Shown here: positions 6,947 to 12,332 of the stretch, piece after piece
Layout of the letters: each line of letters starts with the position of its first letter
How positions within the stretch are numbered: position 1 is the first letter of the stretch
Assembly: GCA_027322375.1 (NCBI GenBank)
Contig: DAHVRS010000320.1
Span: forward strand, 1-12,332
Source: Brachybacterium sp.
GTDB taxonomy: Bacteria; Actinomycetota; Actinomycetes; Actinomycetales; Dermabacteraceae
Direction: 5' to 3'
Length of the DNA stretch: 12,332 bases
Notes under the pieces: model-generated
What the model was told of the DNA's origin: nothing
What the model saw: only the letters and a program-made list of their open reading frames with translations
Databases searched by the model: none
Position numbers and translations under genes: made by a program

Positions 6947-8284
6947 ATGACTCATCCGACCGCCGCTTCCGCCGATCTCTTCACCCGCGCCCAGCAGGTC
7001 ATCCCCTCGGGCGTGAACTCCCCCGTGCGCGCCTTCGGCTCCGTGGGCGGCACCCCGCCGTTCCTCACGAACGCGAAGGGCGCCCTGCTCACCGACGCCG
7101 ACGGCACCGAGTACGTGGACCTCGTGGGCTCCTGGGGCCCGATGATCCTGGGCCACGCGAACGAGCGCGTCGTCGAGGCGGTGCGCGAGGCGGCCGGGCA
7201 CGGCCTCTCCTTCGGCGCACCCCAGCCCGGTGAGGTCTCCCTCGCCGAGGAGGTCGTCTCCCGCATCGCGCCGGTCGAGCAGCTGCGACTGGTCAACTCC
7301 GGCACCGAGGCGACGATGAGCGCGCTGCGCGTGGCCCGTGCCGCGACCGGCCGCGACGTGGTCGTGAAGTTCGCCGGCTGCTATCACGGGCACGTGGACG
7401 CGCTGCTCGCCGAGGCGGGCAGCGGCGTGGCGACCTTCGCGATGCCGGGCTCGGCCGGGGTCACCGCCGCGACCGCACGGGACACCGTGGTGCTGCCCTA
7501 TGGCGACCGCGAGGCGCTGACGGCCCTGTTCGCCGAGCGCGGCCACGAGATCGCCGCGATCATCACCGAGGCGGCGCCCGCGAACATGGGCGTGGTGACC
7601 CCGCTCGAGGTGGACGGCGTGGGCTTCAACCGCTTCCTCGCCGAGACCGCGCACGCCGCTGGTGCGCTGCTGATCAGCGACGAGGTGCTCACCGGCTTCC
7701 GCGCCTCCCGCGAGGGCTACTACGGCGTGGACGGCCCCGGCGCGCAGGGCACCACGGACGAGGCGTGGGCCCCGGACCTGATGACCTTCGGCAAGGTGAT
7801 CGGCGGCGGCCTGCCGGTCGGTGCGTTCGGTGGGCGGAAGGACCTCATGGGTCTGCTCGCCCCGGCCGGTCCCGTCTACCAGGCCGGCACCCTGTCCGGG
7901 AATCCGCTCGCGACCGCGGCGGGGCTCGCGACCCTGGAGGGCCTGGACGAGGCGGCGTACACGACGCTCGGCTCCGCCTCCCGCGCCCTGCAGCAGATGG
8001 TCGCGGATGCACTGACCACCGCGGGTGTCCCCCACGTCATCCAGACCGCCGGGACCCTGTTCTCGGTGTTCTTCCGCGAGCAGCCGGTGGAGACCTACGA
8101 GGACGCGAAGGCGCAGGACACCGCCGCGTTCACCCGCTTCTTCCACGCGATGCTGGATGGCGGGGTGTACCTGCCGCCGTCGGCCTTCGAGGCGTGGTTC
8201 GTCTCGACCGCGCACACCGACGAGATCCTCGACCGGATCGCCGCGGCGCTGCCGGCTGCGGCCGGCGCGGCGGCGCAGGGCTGA
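6947..8284 (+). CDS. hemL: Glutamate-1-semialdehyde 2,1-aminomutase HemL
   Basis: The 445-residue PLP enzyme converts glutamate-1-semialdehyde to 5-aminolevulinate, the first committed haem precursor of the C5 pathway, so the organism must use glutamyl-tRNA reductase (HemA), which is not in this window. It belongs to class-III aminotransferases. Visible features are the N-terminal [11 protein letters not shown] signature (20-30), NSGTEA (117-122), the CYHGHVD segment (145-151), DEVLTGFR (245-252), and the PLP lysine K283 in [18 protein letters not shown], then AGTLSGNP (313-320) near the substrate channel. The C-terminal block [19 protein letters not shown] (406-424) is typical of HemL. It is the last gene of the operon and has its own strong ribosome binding site after an 88-bp gap. 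The stop is 35 bp from the stop of a convergent gene. Confidence 0.97.
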   Translation: MTHPTAASADLFTRAQQVIPSGVNSPVRAFGSVGGTPPFLTNAKGALLTDADGTEYVDLVGSWGPMILGHANERVVEAVREAAGHGLSFGAPQPGEVSLAEEVVSRIAPVEQLRLVNSGTEATMSALRVARAATGRDVVVKFAGCYHGHVDALLAEAGSGVATFAMPGSAGVTAATARDTVVLPYGDREALTALFAERGHEIAAIITEAAPANMGVVTPLEVDGVGFNRFLAETAHAAGALLISDEVLTGFRASREGYYGVDGPGAQGTTDEAWAPDLMTFGKVIGGGLPVGAFGGRKDLMGLLAPAGPVYQAGTLSGNPLATAAGLATLEGLDEAAYTTLGSASRALQQMVADALTTAGVPHVIQTAGTLFSVFFREQPVETYEDAKAQDTAAFTRFFHAMLDGGVYLPPSAFEAWFVSTAHTDEILDRIAAALPAAAGAAAQG

Positions 8285-8319
8285 CCTCGCGGCCCAGGGC
8301 TGATCCGGCGCGCCGACCC

Positions 8320-8674
8320 TCAGGTGCCGGCCGGCGTCACCTGCGGCCGACGAGTCGCCGCCCGATGGATCACGGTCCCCGCGAGCGCGACGGTGGCGAG
8401 CAGGCTGAGCGTGTGGAGCATCCGCGCCCATGGGGCGTGGTCTGCACCGTCGACCCCGAGCGTGTCCGCGAGGGTCATCCTGGCGGGGAACGATGCGCCG
8501 AGATAGATCGGCGTGCCCAGCGCCAGCAGCCCCAGCATCACCATGACCAGGCCTCTCGCGGAGAGCCGCCCACGGAGTGCGAAGACCGCTGCGGCCGCGG
8601 CGATCCCCGGACCGGGCAGGAGCGCGGCGAACAGTGCATAGCCGGCCGGCCGGGAGATGGGTCCCCCTCCCCAT
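8320..8674 (-). pseudogene. Small three-helix membrane protein, start broken or misread
   Basis: The minus-strand frame ending at 8320 encodes a convincing membrane domain: helix 1 YALFAALLPGPGIAAAAAVFAL, helix 2 GLVMVMLGLLALGTPIYLGAS, then a short loop, and helix 3 MLHTLSLLATVALAGTVIH, with a charged C-terminal end. I recognise no family. The only standard start upstream of helix 1 in this frame is a GTG at 8871, which lies 121 bases inside the divergent lipoprotein gene and is implausible; a CTG at 8634 sits within helix 1. An ATG at 8674-8672 is out of frame by one base. Removing one G from the G4-A-G5 tract just after it would give an intact 117-residue protein starting MGRGPISRPAGYALF. 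So the entry is either a start-proximal frameshift, a sequencing error in a G run, or an unusual start. It converges on hemL with 35 bp between the stops. Confidence 0.5.
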
Positions 8675-8696
8675 CGCCCACACGCCGCCCCGTCCC

Positions 8697-8702
8697 TAGC
8701 AT
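8697..8702 (+). promoter_or_regulatory. Possible -10 box of the WD40 lipoprotein gene
   Basis: TAGCAT fits the actinobacterial TANNNT -10 pattern and lies 48 bases before the ATG at 8751. No clear -35 is visible at the expected spacing. The match is weak. Confidence 0.3.
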
Positions 8703-8750
8703 CGGGAGCATCCGAATCGGCGCGCCCGTGCGCCGGGAAGAGGGGTTCCC

Positions 8751-9899
8751 ATGACCCGTATCGCTCGCCGCCGCTGGCTGCTCGGTGCCGCCGCCCTGCC
8801 CGGCGCGCTCGCCCTCGCGGGCTGCTCGGGTCTGAGGATCCCTTTCCTCGGTGGCATGAGCGGCGGGGCACCCGGCCGCTGCGTCGACCCCGGCGAGGAG
8901 ATCCCCGAGGAGGATCTCCAGACCATCGCCGACGGTGTCATGGTCGACATCGATCCGCCCGACGAGGACGTCCGTTTCAAGCCCTCCACCCTCGCGATCT
9001 CCCCGGACGGCACGATGCTCGCCGCCGCCGAGTCCTATGACCGGGTCGCGCTCGAGGCCCAGGAGAGTCGCGGGATCATCCTCTGGGACGCCGCGAACGG
9101 GGAGGTCCTGCGCCGGATCAGCTCGCCTGCACTCGGGCAGATCGCCTGGGACCCTGACGGTTCGCGGCTCGCGATCGGCGAGGGCCGCCGCATCGACCTC
9201 GTCGATCTCGAGGGGACCCACCAGCGCACCCTGCTCGGCCACGAACTGCCGAAGGGCGGAGTCGCGTACATCGGCGGTCTCGCCTATTCTCCCGACGGTT
9301 CGATGCTCGCGTCCACCGGTGCGGACGGCACCGTCCGCCTGTGGGACATGGATCCGGAGTCCTGCGGAGAGGGGCAGCTGCTGCGACCGCCCGAGGACAG
9401 CAACGGTGACGTGAGCTGGTCCCCCGATGGCTCAACCCTCGCCATCGGCGGGTTCCGGCAGCACAACTCGGAGTCCCCCGACAATCCGCCCGAGCTCTGG
9501 GACCCCGCCACCGGGGAGCGGAAGGAGGTGCTCGAGGACATCGACGGGGAGGTCTTCGCCCTCAGCTACTCCCCCGAAGGGGACCTCGTCGTGGTCACCG
9601 ACAAGCCTTCCGCCCTCCTGGTCCTCTCGCAGGACGGAAGCATCACGGAGGGGCCCGTCATCGAGTCGACGTGGTTCGTGGACCTCGCCGTAGGGCCCGG
9701 CGGCGTGATCGCACTGCATCGCGACGACGAACTGCTGCGCTGGAACCCCCGCACCGGCGAGGAGCTCCGCGATGAGCTCGCCGAACGCACCGACTCCATG
9801 GTCTGGTCCGCAGACGGGACGGTGCTGTACTGCCTGAGCGCCCGGGAGGGCGTCCTCGCGCTGGACGGTGCGGACATGCGCACCTTCGCCCTTCCCTGA
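8751..9899 (+). CDS. WD40-like beta-propeller lipoprotein
   Basis: The 382-residue protein begins with MTRIARRRWLLGAAALPGALA and a lipobox LAGC at 22-25, so it is probably a lipid-anchored protein on the outer face of the membrane. The RRRWLL stretch also looks Tat-like (RRxFLK). After a linker rich in Gly, Pro and Asp/Glu (26-75) come about six or seven WD40-type blades marked by SPDG or equivalent turns at 84-87 (SPDG), 134-137 (DPDG), 180-183 (SPDG), 224-227 (SPDG), 274-277 (SPEG) and 353-356 (SADG). Blade-closing motifs are ILWD (110-113), RLWD (196-199), ELWD (248-251) and LLRWN (328-332). GADGTVRLWDMD at 190-201 is the most canonical. Such propellers are binding scaffolds, and no catalytic residues are seen. 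ATG at 8751 is supported by GAAGAGGGG just upstream and by the signal peptide. The partner and role are unknown. Confidence 0.88.
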   Translation: MTRIARRRWLLGAAALPGALALAGCSGLRIPFLGGMSGGAPGRCVDPGEEIPEEDLQTIADGVMVDIDPPDEDVRFKPSTLAISPDGTMLAAAESYDRVALEAQESRGIILWDAANGEVLRRISSPALGQIAWDPDGSRLAIGEGRRIDLVDLEGTHQRTLLGHELPKGGVAYIGGLAYSPDGSMLASTGADGTVRLWDMDPESCGEGQLLRPPEDSNGDVSWSPDGSTLAIGGFRQHNSESPDNPPELWDPATGERKEVLEDIDGEVFALSYSPEGDLVVVTDKPSALLVLSQDGSITEGPVIESTWFVDLAVGPGGVIALHRDDELLRWNPRTGEELRDELAERTDSMVWSADGTVLYCLSAREGVLALDGADMRTFALP

Positions 9900-9910
9900 G
9901 GGCCAGGGCG
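9887..9910 (+). terminator. Weak hairpin at the end of the lipoprotein gene
   Basis: CGCCCT (9887-9892) can pair with AGGGCG (9905-9910), with the TGA stop in the loop. No T-tract follows, so termination function is doubtful. Confidence 0.25.
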
Positions 9911-9951
9911 TCAGCGCCGGACAGTCAGCGCCGGGCAGTCAGCACCGCACC
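9910..9951 (+). repeat. Three tandem 14-bp repeats upstream of the pentapeptide gene
   Basis: The units GTCAGCGCCGGACA, GTCAGCGCCGGGCA and GTCAGCACCGCACC follow one another without gaps. Units 1 and 2 differ at one position. They end one base before a TANNNT box, so they cover the -35 and upstream promoter region of the next gene. Confidence 0.8.
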
Positions 9952-9952
9952 G

Positions 9953-9958
9953 TACGCT
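9953..9958 (+). promoter_or_regulatory. -10 box of a probable leaderless transcript
   Basis: TACGCT matches TANNNT and ends six bases before the ATG at 9965. This spacing would place transcription start at or next to the A of the ATG. No Shine-Dalgarno lies upstream, which agrees with leaderless initiation as is common in actinobacteria. Confidence 0.55.
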
Positions 9959-9964
9959 CGCTGC

Positions 9965-10627
9965 ATGCGTCGCCGCCCCACCACCCGTCAGCCCGTCCTC
10001 CAGCGCCTCGTCCTACCGGACCTCGAGGACGCGACCAGCGAGGACCTCGCACCCGACCAGGTGCACGACGGACTGCGCCTGACCGGCGAGGACATCTCGG
10101 GCCAGGACCTCACCGGCGCGACCTTCACCGAATGCGCGCTCGAGAATGTCACCGCCCACACCACGGTGCTGCAGCACGCCCGCCTGCTCGAGACCCGGAT
10201 CGAGCGCCTGCGCGCCCCGGTGCTGCGCGCGACCGGCTCCACCTGGCGTGATGTCGAGATCGTGGACTCGCGACTCGGCGCCATGGACGTCGACGATGCG
10301 GAGCTGCGCTCCACCCACCTGCGCGGCTGCAAGATCGACTGGCTGAACCTGCGCTCCGCCACTCTCGAGGACGTGCTGCTCGAGGACTGCACGATCGACG
10401 AGCTCGACCTCGGCGGCGCGAGGGCAACCCGCCTCGCCTTCACGAACTGCCGCGTGGGCACCCTCGCCCTGCCCCATGCCCACCTGCAGGACGTGGACCT
10501 GCGCGGCCTCGAGATCGGCGCGCTCGGGAACGTGGAGGGCCTCACCGGCGCGACGCTCGACACGCGCCAGGTGCTCGACCTCGCCCCCGCCCTGGCCGCT
10601 CACCTCGGGATCCGCGTCGAGGACTGA
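9965..10627 (+). CDS. Pentapeptide-repeat protein
   Basis: This 220-residue protein has a polar N-terminal segment (1-35) and then roughly 28-32 tandem pentapeptides of the A(D/N)LXX type from about 38 to 200. Examples are DISGQ DLTGA TFTEC ALENV and, later, ELRST HLRGC KIDWL NLRSA TLEDV. These fold as a right-handed quadrilateral beta-helix. Leu or a related residue at the central position is well kept. There is no signal peptide or membrane helix, so it should be cytosolic. Some family members (Qnr, MfpA) mimic DNA and protect gyrase, but most have no known role and nothing here points to gyrase specifically. The ATG lies just behind a TANNNT box with no ribosome binding site, suggesting leaderless expression. 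The next gene converges on it, separated by a strong hairpin. Confidence 0.88.
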   Translation: MRRRPTTRQPVLQRLVLPDLEDATSEDLAPDQVHDGLRLTGEDISGQDLTGATFTECALENVTAHTTVLQHARLLETRIERLRAPVLRATGSTWRDVEIVDSRLGAMDVDDAELRSTHLRGCKIDWLNLRSATLEDVLLEDCTIDELDLGGARATRLAFTNCRVGTLALPHAHLQDVDLRGLEIGALGNVEGLTGATLDTRQVLDLAPALAAHLGIRVED

Positions 10628-10637
10628 GGACCGCCCC

Positions 10638-10657
10638 CAGCCCGGAACAGCCCGGAA
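10638..10657 (+). repeat. Two tandem 10-bp repeats after the pentapeptide gene
   Basis: CAGCCCGGAA occurs twice head to tail, followed by a further CAG, just before the terminator hairpin. It has no evident function. Confidence 0.7.
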
Positions 10658-10666
10658 CAGCAGAAC

Positions 10667-10693
10667 GCGGGTCGGGGGAGCTCCCCGACCCGC
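10667..10693. terminator. Bidirectional terminator hairpin between convergent genes
   Basis: GCGGGTCGGGG (10667-10677) and CCCCGACCCGC (10683-10693) are perfect inverted repeats: an 11-bp stem with the five-base loop GAGCT. The hairpin lies midway in the 89-bp gap between the + strand pentapeptide gene and the minus-strand CoA-binding gene. No real U-tract follows on either side; only a mildly T-rich stretch is present in the minus direction. U-poor hairpins are usual in G+C-rich actinobacteria. Confidence 0.75.
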
Positions 10694-10716
10694 GCCTGAT
10701 GACCGTGACTGTACGC

Positions 10717-11280
10717 TCAGCCGCGGCCGCTCAGCAGCTGCTTGCGCGAACTGATCTCCCCGGTGTCGAAGCCGGCCAGGTGCAGACCGCCGTGGAAGCG
10801 GGCGTGCTCGATCTTCACGCAGCGGTCCATGACCACGTCGAGCCCGGCCTTCTCCGCGATCGCGGCGGCCTCCTCGTTCCAGGAGCCCAGCTGCAGCCAC
10901 AGCGCCTTCGCGCCCACGTCCACAGCTTCCTGCGCGACGCCCGGCAGGTCCGAGTCCTTGCGGAAGACGTCCACGATGTCCGGCACCACCGGCAGGTCCG
11001 CGAGGGACGCGTAGGCGGGCTGGCCGAGGATCGTCTCGGCGCGCGGGTTGACGAAGTACACGTCGTAGGGCGCGCTGGAGAGCAGATAGGTGCCCACGAA
11101 GTAGCTGGCCCGGGCGGGGTTCGCCGAGGCGCCGACGATCGCGATCGAGCGCGCACGGCGCAGGATCGCGAGCCGCTCGGGTGCCGAGGGACCCTGCCAG
11201 GTGCGCGCAGGCGCACCTGCTGCCGGCGTTTCCACGGGTGCCGCGCAGGCCTCGCCGCTCTGCACACTGATGCCGCTCAT
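10717..11280 (-). CDS. CoA-binding Rossmann-fold protein (YccU-like)
   Basis: The 187-residue protein belongs to the small CoA_binding_2 family. After a poorly conserved, Ala/Pro-rich N-terminal 35 residues comes the nucleotide-binding element IAIVGASANPARASYFVGTYLL (46-67). It is followed by YFVNPRAETILGQPAYASLADLP (75-97), DIVDVFRKDSDLP (101-113), LWLQLGSWNEEA (127-138), and the closing VMDRCVKIEHARF (150-162). These are typical of the YccU group, whose cellular role is unknown and which has no acyl-CoA synthetase domain. ATG at 11280 overlaps the stop of the upstream metY gene (ATGA) and has GGAGGAG just upstream, so an earlier in-frame start at 11337 is rejected. Coupling to metY suggests a role near sulfur-amino-acid or acyl-ester metabolism, but that is inference from position only. 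Confidence 0.9.
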   Translation of the reverse strand: MSGISVQSGEACAAPVETPAAGAPARTWQGPSAPERLAILRRARSIAIVGASANPARASYFVGTYLLSSAPYDVYFVNPRAETILGQPAYASLADLPVVPDIVDVFRKDSDLPGVAQEAVDVGAKALWLQLGSWNEEAAAIAEKAGLDVVMDRCVKIEHARFHGGLHLAGFDTGEISSRKQLLSGRG

Positions 11281-12332
11281 GCCTGCTCCTCCCGGGTGCG
11301 GCCGGTCGCCGCGGTGATCGCCTGGTCGAGGTCCCACAGGATGTCCTCGATGTCCTCGAGACCCACCGAGATGCGGATGAGGTCGGGGCGCACGCCGCCC
11401 GCGACGAGCTGCTCCGCCGTGAGCTGGCGGTGCGTGGTCGAGGCCGGGTGCAGCACGAGCGTGCGCGCATCCCCGATGTTCGCCAGGTGCGAGGCGAGCT
11501 GCAGGTTCGCGATGACCTGCTCCCCCGCGGTCCGCGCCGCGGCGGCTTCCTCCTCGGCGCTTTCGAACTCGCCCGTCGGCCGCACGCCGAAGGCGAAGAC
11601 CGAGCCGGGGCCCAGCGGCAGATAGCGCTTCGCGCGCGCATTGTGCGGGTGGTCCTCCAGCCCTGCCCAGGTCACGAACGACACGCGCGAATCAGAGTTG
11701 AGCCACTCCGCCACGGCGCGGGCGCCCTCGAGGTGCGCGTCGATCCGCTGCGGGAGCGTCTCCACGCCCTGCAGCAGCTGGAACGCGGACTGCGGAGAGA
11801 GCGAGGGGCCGATGTCGCGCAGCTGCTCGGAGCGCAGCTTCGTGAGGAAGCCGTACTCGCCGAAGTTGTCCCACCAGCGGATCCCGCCGTAGGACGCGAC
11901 CGGCTCGGTCATCGAGGGGAAGTTGCCGTTGCCCCAGTTGAAGCGACCGGACTCGACGACCACACCGCCGAGCGTGGTGCCGTGCCCGCCCAGGAACTTC
12001 GTCGCCGAGTGCAGGACGATGTCCGCCCCGTGCTCGATGGGTCGCACCAGGTAGGGGGTGGCGAGGGTCGCGTCGACCACGAGCGGGACGCCGTGCTCGT
12101 GGGCGAGGTCGGCGAGCGCCTCGAGGTCCGCGATCTCCCCGGAAGGGTTGCCGATGACCTCGACGTACAGCGCCTTCGTCTCCGGCCGGAACGCGGCGCG
12201 GTAGTCCTCCGCCTCGGAGGAGGCGACGAAGGTGGTCTCCACCCCGAAGCGGCGCAGGGTGACGTCGAGCTGGGTGACGGTGCCGCCGTACAGCTGGGCG
12301 GAGGCGACGATGTGGTCGCCCGCCCCGGCGAG
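11277..12332 (-). CDS. metY: O-acetylhomoserine aminocarboxypropyltransferase, N-terminus cut off
   Basis: This PLP enzyme of the Cys/Met metabolism family runs off the right edge. About 351 residues are visible, and roughly 75-85 N-terminal residues should lie beyond the window. It probably makes homocysteine from O-acetylhomoserine and sulfide (direct sulfhydrylation). Motifs in the visible part, in order, are SAQLYGGTVTQLDVTLRRFGVE, the NPSGEIADL segment, VVDATLATPYLVRPIEHGAD with the Asp that contacts the PLP nitrogen, and HSATKFLGGHGTTLGG, where the Lys (codon 11999-11997) is the PLP lysine. The WWDNFGEYGF and LQGVETLPQRIDAH stretches and the C-terminal LIRISVGLEDIEDILWDLDQAI complete the match. 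The GHGTT and WWDNF segments favour the O-acetylhomoserine class over cystathionine synthase. The stop overlaps the downstream CoA-binding gene's ATG. Confidence 0.93.
   Translation of the reverse strand, partial: LAGAGDHIVASAQLYGGTVTQLDVTLRRFGVETTFVASSEAEDYRAAFRPETKALYVEVIGNPSGEIADLEALADLAHEHGVPLVVDATLATPYLVRPIEHGADIVLHSATKFLGGHGTTLGGVVVESGRFNWGNGNFPSMTEPVASYGGIRWWDNFGEYGFLTKLRSEQLRDIGPSLSPQSAFQLLQGVETLPQRIDAHLEGARAVAEWLNSDSRVSFVTWAGLEDHPHNARAKRYLPLGPGSVFAFGVRPTGEFESAEEEAAAARTAGEQVIANLQLASHLANIGDARTLVLHPASTTHRQLTAEQLVAGGVRPDLIRISVGLEDIEDILWDLDQAITAATGRTREEQA

Noticed and set aside
8276..8306. Short direct repeat CAGGGCTGA at 8276 and 8295 around the hemL stop
   Set aside because: Only nine bases are identical at a 19-bp period and there is no associated element; chance is sufficient in G+C-rich DNA.
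8325..8334. GCCGGCCGGC palindrome near the end of the membrane protein frame as a hemL terminator
   Set aside because: It is a short G+C palindrome of the sort expected by chance, inside the convergent reading frame, without a usable loop or T-tract.
6785..8683. Minus-strand frame of 632 codons opposite hemL
   Set aside because: It mirrors the hemL codon pattern and lacks family motifs. Only the ATG near its 5' end is of interest, as the possible start of the membrane protein after a one-base change.
10013..11641. Minus-strand frame of 542 codons spanning the pentapeptide, CoA-binding and metY genes
   Set aside because: It crosses three well-supported genes in a wrong frame and reads through the terminator hairpin; its composition is low-complexity Arg/Ala/Gly.

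Overview
The window comes from a very G+C-rich bacterium. Third codon positions are almost all G or C, GTG is used as a start, neighbouring genes overlap by one or four bases, and the haem genes are those of the coproporphyrin-dependent (Gram-positive) route. Together this points to an actinobacterium. The gene content would suit a Micrococcales/Dermabacteraceae-like genome such as Brachybacterium, but that genus is an inference and was not tested.

Region 1 (1-8284, all + strand) is a haem biosynthesis operon: hemE (3' part only), hemY/cgoX, hemQ/chdC, hemH/cpfC, hemC, hemD, hemB, hemL. Five of the seven junctions are stop/start overlaps (ATGA, GTGA or TGATG). Only hemQ-hemH (28 bp) and hemB-hemL (88 bp) have gaps, and the genes after both gaps have good ribosome binding sites. 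HemL makes 5-aminolevulinate from glutamate-1-semialdehyde. HemB, HemC, HemD and HemE carry it through porphobilinogen, hydroxymethylbilane and uroporphyrinogen III to coproporphyrinogen III. HemY oxidises that to coproporphyrin III, HemH inserts iron, and HemQ decarboxylates coprohaem to haem b. Every step after glutamyl-tRNA reductase (hemA, not seen here) is covered.

Region 2 (8285-9899) holds a small three-helix membrane protein frame on the minus strand with no credible start codon, then a divergent secreted lipoprotein with a WD40-like beta-propeller. One G removed from a G-rich tract would give the membrane protein an ATG start.

Region 3 (9900-10716) holds a pentapeptide-repeat protein whose start codon sits directly behind a TANNNT box, as in leaderless actinobacterial genes. 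Three tandem 14-bp repeats lie just upstream. A perfect 11-bp-stem hairpin ends the region, between convergent genes.

Region 4 (10717-12332, minus strand) is a translationally coupled pair: an O-acetylhomoserine aminocarboxypropyltransferase (MetY type, N-terminus beyond the window) followed by a small CoA-binding Rossmann protein.

Most of the window is ordinary, well-recognised metabolism. I see no phage, transposon, CRISPR, tRNA or rRNA. The points most worth a second look are four separate 15-bp tandem duplications inside hemY, the start-proximal frame break in the membrane protein, the repeat/leaderless promoter before the pentapeptide gene, and the metY/CoA-binding pair.
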